This document shows positions 52,044-60,861 of a stretch of DNA of 64,000 bases, one piece after another (position 1 is the stretch's first letter; every line of letters starts with the position of its first letter). The translations under genes and the position numbers were made by a program. This stretch comes from Echinicola vietnamensis DSM 17526 (GTDB lineage: Bacteria; Bacteroidota; Bacteroidia; Cytophagales; Cyclobacteriaceae): positions 4,819,501 to 4,883,500 of the forward strand of contig NC_019904.1 of assembly GCF_000325705.1 (NCBI RefSeq), in the 5' to 3' direction. The notes below the pieces were generated by a model. The model did not search any database. It was not told the origin of the DNA and saw only the letters and a list, made by a program, of their open reading frames with translations.

Positions 52044-53849
52044 ATGCAGAATATTCGTAACATCGCGATTATCGCACACGTTGACCACGGGAAAACCACC
52101 TTGGTAGACAAGATCATTCACGCTTCCAAGATTTTCCGTGAAAATCAGCAATTTGACGACCTTATCCTGGACAACAATGACCTGGAACGAGAAAGGGGCA
52201 TTACCATCCTTTCCAAAAACGTGTCGGTAAGATATAAAGACATTAAAATCAACATCATCGATACTCCTGGTCACGCCGACTTCGGCGGTGAAGTGGAAAG
52301 GGTATTGAAAATGGCCGACGGGGTAATCCTTCTAGTGGATGCCTTTGAGGGACCTATGCCGCAGACGCGATTCGTACTGAGCAAGGCATTGGGACTGGGG
52401 TTGACCCCAATTGTCGTTGTCAACAAGGTGGACAAGCCTAACTGTCGCCCTGACGAGGTCCACGAGGCGGTGTTTGATTTGATGTTTAACCTGGATGCTA
52501 CTGAAGAGCAACTGGATTTCGTGACCATGTACGGTTCCGCGAAAAACAATTGGATGGGACCTGATTGGAAAAACCCTACGGATTCCATTCTTCCGCTTTT
52601 GGACACCATCATCGAGCACATCCCTGCCCCTACCATCCAAGAAGGCAGCACCCAAATGCAAATCACCTCTTTGGATTTCTCCAATTTCGTAGGTAGGATT
52701 GCCATTGGCCGTTTGAAGCGTGGAACGCTTAAAGAAAACACCCAGATCGCGCTTTGCAAAGCGGATGGATCCATCAAGAAAATGCGTATCAAGGAACTTC
52801 ATGTATTTGAAGGACTTGGCAAAAATAAAGTAGAAGAAGTACATGCTGGTGATATCTGCGCAGTGACTGGTATCGAAGGTTTTGAGATCGGCGACACCAT
52901 TGCCGACGCTGAAAACCCTGAGCCGCTTCCGAGAATTGCGATCGATGAGCCTACCATGAACATGCTCTTTACGATCAACAACTCCCCTTTCTTTGGCAAG
53001 GAAGGTAAATTCGTTACTTCCAGACACTTAAGAGACCGTCTCTTCAAGGAAATGGAAAAGAACCTTGCCCTTCGGGTAGAACCTACTGACAATGAAGATA
53101 AATTCTTGGTTTATGGCCGGGGTATCCTCCACTTGTCCGTACTGATCGAAACCATGAGGCGTGAAGGCTACGAACTACAGGTGGGCCAACCTCAGGTAAT
53201 CTATAAAGATATCGACGGTGTCAAAAACGAACCAATCGAATCCCTTGTAGTAGATGTACCCGAAGAGACAGCCGGTAAGGTAATTGAGCTGGCTACGCAA
53301 CGTAAAGGGGAACTACTCGTGATGGAACCACGCGGAGACCTCCAACACTTGGAATTCCGCATTCCTTCCAGAGGCTTGATCGGTTTGAGAAACAATGTGC
53401 TGACCGCCACCCAAGGGGAAGCGATCATGAACCACCGATTTGTGGACTACGAGCCCTTCAAAGGCCCTATCCCAGGCAGGATCAACGGATCACTGATCTC
53501 TATGGAGTCTGGCCCTACCACCGGCTATGCTATCGACAAGCTTCAGGACCGAGGAACTTTCTTTGTGGATCCAGGAGAGGAAATCTATGGTGGCCAAGTA
53601 ATCGGTGAACACTCCCGGGACAACGACATCGTGGTAAACGTCCAAAAGGGCAAGAAATTGACCAACATGCGTGCTTCTGGGTCTGATGACAACACCAAGA
53701 TCCCACCTGCCAAGAAGTTCTCGTTGGAAGAAGCCATGGAATACATCCAAAAAGATGAATACTTGGAGATCACGCCTAAGAGCATGAGAATGCGTAAAAT
53801 CTACCTCGACGAAGGTGAACGAAACAGAATGGCGAAAAAGGACGCCTAA
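52044..53849 (+). CDS. typA: translational GTPase TypA/BipA
   Basis: 601 residues: G1 IIAHVDHGKTTLVDKI (near residue 8), G2 ERERGITILS, G3 DTPGHADFGGEVER, G4 VVNKVDKPNC, then EF-Tu-like domain II, EF-G domain III and V-like folds, and the BipA-specific C-terminal domain (GPIPGRINGSLISMESGPTTG kept in part). Length matches the family (about 600). It binds the 70S ribosome and assists assembly under stress or low temperature. A strong terminator follows immediately. Confidence 0.97.
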   Translation: MQNIRNIAIIAHVDHGKTTLVDKIIHASKIFRENQQFDDLILDNNDLERERGITILSKNVSVRYKDIKINIIDTPGHADFGGEVERVLKMADGVILLVDAFEGPMPQTRFVLSKALGLGLTPIVVVNKVDKPNCRPDEVHEAVFDLMFNLDATEEQLDFVTMYGSAKNNWMGPDWKNPTDSILPLLDTIIEHIPAPTIQEGSTQMQITSLDFSNFVGRIAIGRLKRGTLKENTQIALCKADGSIKKMRIKELHVFEGLGKNKVEEVHAGDICAVTGIEGFEIGDTIADAENPEPLPRIAIDEPTMNMLFTINNSPFFGKEGKFVTSRHLRDRLFKEMEKNLALRVEPTDNEDKFLVYGRGILHLSVLIETMRREGYELQVGQPQVIYKDIDGVKNEPIESLVVDVPEETAGKVIELATQRKGELLVMEPRGDLQHLEFRIPSRGLIGLRNNVLTATQGEAIMNHRFVDYEPFKGPIPGRINGSLISMESGPTTGYAIDKLQDRGTFFVDPGEEIYGGQVIGEHSRDNDIVVNVQKGKKLTNMRASGSDDNTKIPPAKKFSLEEAMEYIQKDEYLEITPKSMRMRKIYLDEGERNRMAKKDA

Positions 53850-53875
53850 TCGCCTTTTCGTTTTTATATCATACA

Positions 53876-53912
53876 AAAACTCCCTTGAACTGCTTCAAGG
53901 GAGTTTTTTTTT
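53876..53912 (+). terminator. typA terminator
   Basis: Perfect 14-bp stem AAAACTCCCTTGAA (53876-53889) with TTCAAGGGAGTTTT (53894-53907), 4-nt loop, continuing in T-run; 27 bp after the stop. Confidence 0.9.
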
Positions 53913-53977
53913 GTTTCTAGCGCAGATCCTAAAAGCACAGAATCGGGTCCCACCAAAAACCAAGCAATTTATTATCG

Positions 53978-54421
53978 CTACTTTTTGTCAAAATAATACA
54001 CTGGAAAATCAGCTAATTCCCGACAACTCTTGAACAGCTCACCAGCATGGGTCAATACAAAATCCTCTCTCTCCTCACTACACATCCACTTCCTGTTCGC
54101 CTCATTGGTATAACTCAGTGTAAGATAAACCCGTGCCTTACTTGAATCTGACACTTCAGCCTCTCGGTAGGTATAGGTTCCACTGATCTGAAAAGTCTCA
54201 TCCTCCCCTTCATACTTTTTTACAAATGAACCATCGCTATGGAAAACATACTGTTCCTTGAAATTAAGTTCGCTGGCGCTAAAATCACCAGTCAAACCGT
54301 AATTTGCCTTTACCATATCCCACTCCCCCTGAATAGCATGTACTGGGCTAAACCCATCATCCTTGTCACAGGAAAAGGAAACAAACGCAATCATTAAAAT
54401 CGCAATCGTTACCTTTTTCAT
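53978..54421 (-). CDS. lipoprotein of a tandem paralogue family (copy 4)
   Basis: 147 residues. Lipoprotein signal ending VSFSC (Cys18), then a compact beta-rich domain beginning VHAIQGEWDMVKA, with EQYVFHSDGSFVKKYEG, YTYREAEV, YLTLSYTN and two cysteines (WMCSEE and FKSCREL). It shares the layout of the three lipoproteins upstream: G-x-W near the start, Y-x-F-x-x-D-G/S-x-F, one Cys about two thirds along and one near the end. Likely lipocalin-like fold; function unknown. Lowest-conserved member, last in the tandem array on the minus strand, 78 bp from the next. Confidence 0.72.
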   Translation of the reverse strand: MKKVTIAILMIAFVSFSCDKDDGFSPVHAIQGEWDMVKANYGLTGDFSASELNFKEQYVFHSDGSFVKKYEGEDETFQISGTYTYREAEVSDSSKARVYLTLSYTNEANRKWMCSEEREDFVLTHAGELFKSCRELADFPVYYFDKK

Positions 54422-54499
54422 ATTGTCATTGTTTGGCTAATTCTTGTTGTAATAATTTTCTGCACGGTTTATCTTTAGCGTTCCATTCTGGATCATACA

Positions 54500-54952
54500 T
54501 TACTTTTCAAAATACAAAACCCAACCATCACATGGCCCAGCACTTCTGTTAATCAATCGGCCTCGGTAATCCATCACCACCATCTCGGTTTTCAATTGGT
54601 TGTTCGCATTACAACTACTCCTTAAATTCACATCACCCGAGGTGTATTGCAGTTGAAAATGAGCCAAATATCCGGAATCTAACCGGTGATCCATCGTAAA
54701 ATTGCCCTTTGCCAAAAGGTCTCCTGATGCTGAAGACATCATTCTTTCAAAAGTGCTATCCCGATAAAAAACATAGCGCTCTTCCCATAATAGCTCATCA
54801 CCTTCTTTTGAAACGCCCGACTCGGGAGAAAATGTCTTTGAAAGGATCCATTCCCCATAAACATACTCATCCGGGTCAATATCGGGTGAAACATCACCAC
54901 AACCCGCAAAAGCGATCGCCACACCTATGATCCAAAGGAAGAATCGACTCAT
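54500..54952 (-). CDS. lipoprotein of a tandem paralogue family (copy 3)
   Basis: 150 residues. Lipoprotein signal ending AFAGC (Cys18). Domain shows DIDPDEYVYGEWILSKT, ERYVFYRDSTFERMMSS, LAKGNFTMD, LRSSCNANNQLKTEMVV and PCDGWVLYFEK. The DPxxYxYGxW opening and LxxxC ... GPCDGxxLYxxx ending are shared with copies 1 and 2, which suggests duplication. Two conserved cysteines could form a disulfide across the barrel. Function unknown. Confidence 0.72.
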   Translation of the reverse strand: MSRFFLWIIGVAIAFAGCGDVSPDIDPDEYVYGEWILSKTFSPESGVSKEGDELLWEERYVFYRDSTFERMMSSASGDLLAKGNFTMDHRLDSGYLAHFQLQYTSGDVNLRSSCNANNQLKTEMVVMDYRGRLINRSAGPCDGWVLYFEK

Positions 54953-55009
54953 GCTTTCGTCAACATTTCGTATAATTCATTCATTGTTCACTTAGTCAAG
55001 AACACATCA

Positions 55010-55480
55010 TTAATTATCATAATACAGCCAAGGCCCATCACAGGGTGCCCAACTTATATTGACCAATTGATTTTCTAAGGAAATGTGCAGCGATTCCCGC
55101 TCCACTTCATCGCTCGAACAATTATAGGCCATGCCATCCCCTCCGGTAAACGTTAGCACCACTACGCCCATATAACGGTCCTGCATTTCCTCCGAGACCT
55201 TTTCGATCACAAAGGTTCCCGTTGCTTCTGATTGATAATCCTCTGCATCCACCGTTTTGGTAAAGGTACCATCATTGGTAAAGGTGTAGATTTCTTCTCT
55301 TTTCAACTCTTCTCCTTCCAAGGTCACATCCACCATTGAACCTACACTTTTTACCAGCTTCCAGTCGCCAGCAACAAATGATTCCTCATAATCAATGATG
55401 ATTTCTGGTTCCGGATCGTTTTGTGTACATGCACACAAAACGAATAAAAACATAAATGAGGTAAAGAATAGTTTTTTCAT
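55010..55480 (-). CDS. lipoprotein of a tandem paralogue family (copy 2)
   Basis: 156 residues. Lipoprotein signal ending LCACT (Cys18). FVAGDWKLVKSVG, EIYTFTNDGTFTKTVDA, ATGTFVIEKV, YNCSSDEVERESLHI and SWAPCDGPWLYYDN match the common layout. It lies 58 bp from copy 3 and 190 bp from copy 1. Function unknown; likely lipocalin-like. Confidence 0.72.
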   Translation of the reverse strand: MKKLFFTSFMFLFVLCACTQNDPEPEIIIDYEESFVAGDWKLVKSVGSMVDVTLEGEELKREEIYTFTNDGTFTKTVDAEDYQSEATGTFVIEKVSEEMQDRYMGVVVLTFTGGDGMAYNCSSDEVERESLHISLENQLVNISWAPCDGPWLYYDN

Positions 55481-55669
55481 AACAATTATGTGGTTTTGCA
55501 GTCTATACGAAAAGCATCATGAATGTGTCCCAAAAGAAACTTTTTTATCACATTCTTTTTTTAAAAATCAAGCAATCTCTGCCTTACCCCGTATCATCCC
55601 TACCACTGGCACATTAACTGTCATTATCCAACTAAGGAGAATAACAAATTCGGAAGCGCTGGCTGCTTT

Positions 55670-56107
55670 CTAGGGCATGATTTTTTCATACAACAGGAAA
55701 GGGGCTTGACAAGAGATCTCAACCTTACTGTTCAGACTACCATCCTTGCTCAGGACAAGCCATTCGACATTGGGTACCTCGGCACAGCCATTGCGAAGTT
55801 GCTGCTCGCCGGATAAGTATTCTAATTTTACCAAAGCACCATCATCGGAGCTAGAAGTCTCCTCCACACTGAAAACTCCTTTGGCAAGGGCATGGCTTTC
55901 ATCCGATATCCGGTTTTTTTCAAAATCCCCACCCTCACGAAATACGTAGGTCTCCGAGAAAGTCGGTCCATTCCTACCGTATGCCTCTTGATTGAGCAGT
56001 TCCCACTGTCCATAAATATACCGTTGTGGGTCTATGTCAGGCTCATCCAGATCACAGCCACCTAACACCATCGTACATCCCAATACCGCAATAAAAAGGT
56101 TTTTCAT
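55670..56107 (-). CDS. lipoprotein of a tandem paralogue family (copy 1)
   Basis: 145 residues from ATG 56107 (MKNLFIAVLGCTMVLGGCD; Cys18 lipobox); the frame continues upstream to 56155 but that start lacks the signal. DIDPQRYIYGQWELLNQ, ETYVFREGGDFEKN, LAKGVFSVEET, LRNGCAEVPNVEWLVL and CQAPFLLYEK give the shared layout. First of the four genes in transcription order, downstream of the icd terminator. Confidence 0.72.
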   Translation of the reverse strand: MKNLFIAVLGCTMVLGGCDLDEPDIDPQRYIYGQWELLNQEAYGRNGPTFSETYVFREGGDFEKNRISDESHALAKGVFSVEETSSSDDGALVKLEYLSGEQQLRNGCAEVPNVEWLVLSKDGSLNSKVEISCQAPFLLYEKIMP

Positions 56108-56154
56108 CTTAAAAATCCATTTTTCAAAAAAACTCAAACAATCCATATAAAACA

Positions 56155-56192
56155 AACAGCGGCTGTCTTATCGATCGAGACAGCCGCTGTTA
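56155..56192 (-). terminator. icd terminator
   Basis: Perfect 14-bp stem AACAGCGGCTGTCT (56155-56168) with AGACAGCCGCTGTT (56178-56191), 9-nt loop, after the icd stop on the minus strand. Confidence 0.75.
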
Positions 56193-56219
56193 AGTGCTTT
56201 ATTCTATAATACAAAAGGC

Positions 56220-57683
56220 TTATTCACCTTGCGCCAGTGAAAAGCCTCTTTCACCGTCAAAGGTGTACAGGTTTTCGGTCTTGATAAAATCAAAACCCAA
56301 GTCTTCCACTTGCTTCAGCACATCCAATACCTGTCCATGTGTGATGGTGGATTGGTCTGCATTGAAGAACCTTACACGCCAGTGATCAGAGCAGAAGGTC
56401 TCTTTCATCCCATCAGGATATACTTTCACGCCACGGTTGGTAATCAGCTGCATTTTCAGGCCATCGGCATCCACTGCTCTCAGCTTATCGCCAATGACAT
56501 TTGCATCACGGTCGTTTTCCTTCCAATCGATAAACACATCCAGACCGATCAGATCCTTCTTGCACGGTTTTCTGTCGGCCAGTTTGATGGCTCCCATATT
56601 ATCATCAGCCCCATCTCCCTTCTTGAATTCGGCAGGAACCATTTTTTCAGGCTTTTGCCCCAGCCGGTCAATTACAGCTTGTGCAAATTCCTTGGTACCG
56701 ACCAATTGGGACGAAACTCCTTCTTGGTAAATATCACCTGTATGGATGCCATCTTCCAAGGTTTTCATCCAGGCATTGCTCACTTTTTCCGCCACTTCTG
56801 GCTGGCCGATATGCACCAACATCATGATGGCGCCATTGAGCAGTCCGGATGGGTTGGCGATATTTTGACCTGCAATATCAGGGGCAGAACCGTGAATCGC
56901 TTCAAACATCGCTACGTCTTCGCCTACATTCGACGAACCGCCAAGGCCTACAGATCCTGTAATCTGCGCTGCCACATCGGAGATGATATCTCCATAGAGG
57001 TTAAGCGTGACGATCACGTCAAACATCTCTGGCTTGTCCGCGATCAAGGCGGTTCCGATATCAATGATCTTATGATCTGCTTCAATCTCCGGATACTCCT
57101 TGGCCACATCATTAAACACTTTATGGAACAGACCATCGGCCAACTTCATGATGTTGTCCTTGGTCATACAGGTCACCTTTTTCCTGTTGTATTTTTTGGC
57201 ATATTCAAAAGCATACCGGATGATCTTTTCGGAACCTGGCCTGGAAATGAGCTTTAGGCACTGGTACACATCATCGGTCTGCCGGTGCTCGATACCTGCA
57301 TACAGGTCTTCCTCATTTTCCCGGACGATCACCATGTCCGTTTCAGGAAAATGGGTCCTGATATAAGGAGAATACGCTTTACATGGCCGCACATTGGCGT
57401 ATAGGCCCAGCGTCTTCCGAGTGGTCACGTTAAGGCTTTTGAAGCCTCCGCCCTGTGGGGTGGTTATTGGAGACTTTAAAAATATCTTTGTTTCTCTAAG
57501 CGAATCCCAAGCTTTTGGTTCGATCCCCGAGCTGATGCCTTTAAGATAGACCTGCTCGCCTATTTCAATGACTTCAGGTTCTATTTGTGCTCCTGCAGCT
57601 TCCAAAATCTCCAGGGTGGCTTTCATGATTTCCGGGCCGATACCATCACCGTAGGCTACGGTTATTTTTCTTTTGGATGACAT
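56220..57683 (-). CDS. icd: isocitrate dehydrogenase (NADP-type, long form)
   Basis: 487 residues of the isocitrate/isopropylmalate dehydrogenase family: ITVAYGDGIGPEIM near the start, LKSPITTPQGGGFKSLNVTTRK (kept in part), RENEEDLYAGIEHRQTDD with active-site Arg/Tyr, TCMTKDNIMKLADGLF and DVAAQITGSVGLGGSSNVGED (kept in part), HGSAPDIAGQNIANPSG. The extra C-terminal domain (about 360-487) matches the long Thermus-like class. It forms 2-oxoglutarate from isocitrate in the TCA cycle; cofactor choice is inferred from class only. A -7 box is 41 bp upstream. Confidence 0.9.
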   Translation of the reverse strand: MSSKRKITVAYGDGIGPEIMKATLEILEAAGAQIEPEVIEIGEQVYLKGISSGIEPKAWDSLRETKIFLKSPITTPQGGGFKSLNVTTRKTLGLYANVRPCKAYSPYIRTHFPETDMVIVRENEEDLYAGIEHRQTDDVYQCLKLISRPGSEKIIRYAFEYAKKYNRKKVTCMTKDNIMKLADGLFHKVFNDVAKEYPEIEADHKIIDIGTALIADKPEMFDVIVTLNLYGDIISDVAAQITGSVGLGGSSNVGEDVAMFEAIHGSAPDIAGQNIANPSGLLNGAIMMLVHIGQPEVAEKVSNAWMKTLEDGIHTGDIYQEGVSSQLVGTKEFAQAVIDRLGQKPEKMVPAEFKKGDGADDNMGAIKLADRKPCKKDLIGLDVFIDWKENDRDANVIGDKLRAVDADGLKMQLITNRGVKVYPDGMKETFCSDHWRVRFFNADQSTITHGQVLDVLKQVEDLGFDFIKTENLYTFDGERGFSLAQGE

Positions 57684-58028
57684 AAAGTATTTTATTAAAG
57701 ATGTTAACTTTCAAAATATGGTACAAAAATATAAAATTTTGTGGGAGATGACTGCTATCCAAGGCACTATTTATCTTCGGGCCAATGGGAAGCATTCTTC
57801 CCCATAGGTCCGCTCACAGACCGGGACCGCTAAGCGTGTCCTTACAGTTCCGGTCACCGGCAAAACCGCTTTGCTCAGCGTATAAATATCCGGTCCTACT
57901 CCCAAATGGACTGCTGGTCACCTGCAGGCTTACACATTTTGCAATGTGATGGCAAATGGGGCAATAAAACCCAATAGGGTCACAATCAGGCATAAGCTAC
58001 CGGTAACGTTCATTTTTACAAGGTTTGC
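57684..58028. other. intergenic region between icd and the enoyl-CoA hydratase gene
   Basis: With the flanking promoters about 400 bp. Holds the icd -7 box and, at its right end, the hydratase promoter. A 249-codon minus-strand frame (57930-58679) runs antisense to the hydratase and is not a gene. No RNA seen. Confidence 0.5.
57724..57731 (-). promoter_or_regulatory. -7 box TATTTTTG for icd
   Basis: TAnnTTTG match, 40 bp upstream of the icd ATG on the minus strand. Confidence 0.4.
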
Positions 58029-58059
58029 TTTGTGTTTGCTACGGCACCTCGTATATTTG
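58029..58059 (+). promoter_or_regulatory. full Bacteroidota promoter TTTG-N19-TATATTTG
   Basis: TTTG at 58029-58032, a 19-bp spacer and TATATTTG at 58052-58059, 23 bp before the enoyl-CoA hydratase ATG. This is the best match to the -33/-7 consensus in the window. Confidence 0.65.
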
Positions 58060-58082
58060 AATTCAAACATAGGTTTTAGAGC

Positions 58083-58868
58083 ATGGCTGAATCTACCAAT
58101 ATCCTTTCTGAAAACAAAGACGGTATTCTCTACCTCACCATTAACCGGGAATCCAAACTCAACGCAATCAATTTCGACACCCTTGAAGAGCTTAAGAATA
58201 TCTTCAATGAGGTCAGCGACAACAAGTCGATAAGGGGTGTGGTGCTGACAGGTTCCGGGGAAAAGGCCTTTGTCGCCGGTGCGGACATCAGCGAGATAGC
58301 GGAATTGAATGAGCTCAACGCCCGTAAGTTTTCCGAAAATGGACAAGAAGTATTCAGCCTGATCGAATCCTGCCACAAACCGGTCATTGCCGTCGTAAAC
58401 GGTTTTGCCTTGGGAGGAGGCTGTGAACTTTCCATGGCCTGCCATATGCGGATCGCCACCAGCAATGCCAAATTTGGCCAACCAGAAGTCAACTTGGGCA
58501 TCATTCCCGGCTATGGTGGCACCCAACGCCTCACCTTCCTCATCGGTAGGACCAAAGCAAACGAATTGCTGATGACCGGCGATATGGTGGATGCGGCAGA
58601 AGCCAAGGCTCTCGGACTGGTAAATTATGTCACCCAGACCAAGGCGGAAGCCATCCAAAAGGCCGAAGAAATCCTGCAAAAGATCATGACCAAAGCGCCG
58701 CTGTCCATAGGCATGATCATCGATTGTGTGAATGCCGTCTACAGCAATGATGAAAATGGCTACCTCATCGAGGCCAACAGCTTTGCCAGATGCGTCAAAT
58801 CCGAAGACTATTCGGAAGGAACCTCTGCATTCCTGGAAAAGCGAAAACCCAATTTTAAAGGGGAATAG
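58083..58868 (+). CDS. enoyl-CoA hydratase/isomerase family protein
   Basis: 261 residues with the crotonase fold: GVVLTGSGEKAFVAGADISEI (CoA and oxyanion-hole segment; kept as AFVAGADISEIAEL, about 60-75), VIAVVNGFALGGGCELSMACHMRIA (ALGGGCELSMACHM), and FGQPEVNLGIIPGYGGTQRL with the catalytic-type Glu and GYGGTQRL (about 135-150). These match short-chain enoyl-CoA hydratases (crotonase), which hydrate 2-enoyl-CoA in fatty-acid degradation. The flippase starts 20 bp after its stop; the pair may be co-transcribed. Confidence 0.92.
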   Translation: MAESTNILSENKDGILYLTINRESKLNAINFDTLEELKNIFNEVSDNKSIRGVVLTGSGEKAFVAGADISEIAELNELNARKFSENGQEVFSLIESCHKPVIAVVNGFALGGGCELSMACHMRIATSNAKFGQPEVNLGIIPGYGGTQRLTFLIGRTKANELLMTGDMVDAAEAKALGLVNYVTQTKAEAIQKAEEILQKIMTKAPLSIGMIIDCVNAVYSNDENGYLIEANSFARCVKSEDYSEGTSAFLEKRKPNFKGE

Positions 58869-58888
58869 CCCCTCCTTCTTCCGGTTCC

Positions 58889-60403
58889 ATGAGTAAACTC
58901 AAACAACTTGCCGGTCAAACTGCCATTTACGGGATCAGTAGTATTTTGGGAAGAGTCATCAATTTCCTGCTGCTTCCACTGTACATCACCTACCTCTCAA
59001 AAGAAGACCTTGGCTCGTTTACGGCCATCTATGCCTTCATTGCGCTTTTCAACGTGATTTTTACCTATGGCATGGAAACCACTTTTTTTAGGTTTGCCAC
59101 TGGAAAAGGCCTGGACCCGCAGAAAGTATACAATAATGTCCAATCCTTGATCCTCACCACTTCCCTGTCATTGGGAGCCTTGCTGTTCCTGAGTGCTGAG
59201 CAACTGAGTCTTTGGATGGACTATCCGGGGAAATCCCACCTCTTTCAATGGACAGCCCTGATCTTGGCCATAGATGCCATCTTGGCGATCCCCTATGCGA
59301 GGCTTCGCGTAGAAAACAAGTCGCTTCAATTTGCCCTGACCAAGCTACTGAACATCCTGCTGAACGTAGGCTTCAACATCTTCTTTATCGTGGTCTGCCT
59401 GCATGTCCACGAGGGAGATTACCTGAAGTTCCTCCAGCCCTTTGTAAATGGTTTTTACCATCCCGAATGGGGGGTGGATTATATTCTGCTTTCCAACCTC
59501 TTCGCCAATGCCCTGATCATTCCGGTCCTTTTCTCACTGTCAGGAAAGTTTAGCTGGCAGTTGGACAAAAGCATCTTGGGGCCCATGTGGAAGTATGCCC
59601 TTCCGCTGCTGTTCATGGGCTTGGCGGGAGTGACCAATGAAGTATTTTCGCGGTTCTTGTTTGAGTACGTACTCCCCGAAAACTTCTACCCCGGCCTTAC
59701 CGCCCGTGAGGCGGGCGGCATCTTCGGTGCCAACTTCAAACTGGCCATCTTCATGAACCTGATCATCCAAGCTTTCAAGTACGCCGCAGAACCGTTCTTT
59801 TTCTCCCAAAGCGAGGACAAGGACAGTCCACAGCTGTATGCCCGGGTCATGCACTGGTTTATCATTTTCTGCAGTGTGCTGATGATCCTGGTCGCCGTAA
59901 ACCTGGACATCATCGGCAAGATCATTTTGGGCAACAAGGGCTATCAAGCTGGCATGGACATCGTCCCCATGCTCCTGATGGGCTACCTGATGCTGGGCGT
60001 TTATTTCAATCTCAGCATCTGGTTCAAGATCACTGACCGGACCATTTACAGCTTTTACATTACCTTTACCGGTGCCGTGGTCACGGTCTTGGTGATCTTC
60101 CTGATGGTTCCCCGATATGGCTACACCGGCGCCGCCATGAGCACCTTGGCCACGTATGTAGTCATGTCTGTCATGTGTTATTTCTTCGGTCAGAAGTATT
60201 ACCCAATTCCCTACAAGACCATCAGGGATATTTCCTACCTGGTCATTGCCTTTGGCTTTTCCTATTTGGGGTTCTACATCCAGTTGGATTCCAGCATCCT
60301 AACATTTGTTTTTCGCAACCTGCTTCCAGTGGTTTATGTAGTTGGAGTGGTTTTGATGGAAAAAAGGGAGCTTTTGGACCTTAAAAAAAATATTTCCCGA
60401 TAG
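58889..60403 (+). CDS. polysaccharide flippase (Wzx/MATE-like)
   Basis: 504 residues with about 12-14 hydrophobic helices and the flippase opening QLAGQTAIYGISSILGRVIN, LPLYITYLSKEDLGSFTAIYAF (kept in part), and a polar gap with KYALPLLFMGLAGVTNEVFSRF. Family is oligosaccharide flippase/PST type that flips undecaprenyl-linked sugars across the inner membrane. It is not inside a glycan cluster. Cytoplasmic C-terminus ends in a basic stretch MEKRELLDLKKNISR. Confidence 0.88.
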   Translation: MSKLKQLAGQTAIYGISSILGRVINFLLLPLYITYLSKEDLGSFTAIYAFIALFNVIFTYGMETTFFRFATGKGLDPQKVYNNVQSLILTTSLSLGALLFLSAEQLSLWMDYPGKSHLFQWTALILAIDAILAIPYARLRVENKSLQFALTKLLNILLNVGFNIFFIVVCLHVHEGDYLKFLQPFVNGFYHPEWGVDYILLSNLFANALIIPVLFSLSGKFSWQLDKSILGPMWKYALPLLFMGLAGVTNEVFSRFLFEYVLPENFYPGLTAREAGGIFGANFKLAIFMNLIIQAFKYAAEPFFFSQSEDKDSPQLYARVMHWFIIFCSVLMILVAVNLDIIGKIILGNKGYQAGMDIVPMLLMGYLMLGVYFNLSIWFKITDRTIYSFYITFTGAVVTVLVIFLMVPRYGYTGAAMSTLATYVVMSVMCYFFGQKYYPIPYKTIRDISYLVIAFGFSYLGFYIQLDSSILTFVFRNLLPVVYVVGVVLMEKRELLDLKKNISR

Positions 60404-60795
60404 GTTTTTTCTTCCCCCGGGAGATGCAAATGCTCAGTTATCACTTGCGGATATCACTTCAATAAGCCGTCAAACTTTAGCTATTAAGGTAATCGTAGCG
60501 GCGCCACCCCCTCTCCTCCTAACGAAGTGATTTTAAGACACTTTCAGCTCTTTTTGAGATCCCTAGGAACAAGCTACTACATTTCCTAATCTATAAATCG
60601 GGTTCAAAGAGCCAGCCGTATTCCTCTGGAGAGCTTTCCCAAAAGGAAGCAACTATGGAAAACCCAATAGTATTAACCGGAATAAACCAAAAAGGAGGAA
60701 TTAAGCCACACCCTTAATAGCTAGCAAGACATATGGATTCCCCACAAGCATCCAAAACCTTTGGGAGCAAAATATTTTGAAACAATATTATTTTC
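60404..60795. other. gene-free stretch after the flippase
   Basis: About 390 bp to the GH105 promoter. AT-rich near the right end. I see no gene, RNA or clear terminator. Confidence 0.45.
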
Positions 60796-60818
60796 AAATC
60801 ATATGATTTATATATTTG
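60796..60818 (+). promoter_or_regulatory. GH105 promoter region: palindrome plus -7 box
   Basis: AAATCATATGATTT (60796-60809) is a perfect 14-bp palindrome one base upstream of the -7 box TATATTTG (60811-60818), 43 bp before the ATG. The position suits a repressor or activator of a catabolic gene. Confidence 0.4.
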
Positions 60819-60861
60819 AAATCAATAACTCAAAATAGTTTACATCAATAAAAACACCACT

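Noticed and set aside
56310..57257. 315-codon frame antisense to icd
   Set aside because: Opposite a conserved isocitrate dehydrogenase; no independent motifs.
57930..58679. 249-codon minus-strand frame opposite the enoyl-CoA hydratase
   Set aside because: Antisense to a conserved crotonase-fold gene with a strong promoter on the plus strand.
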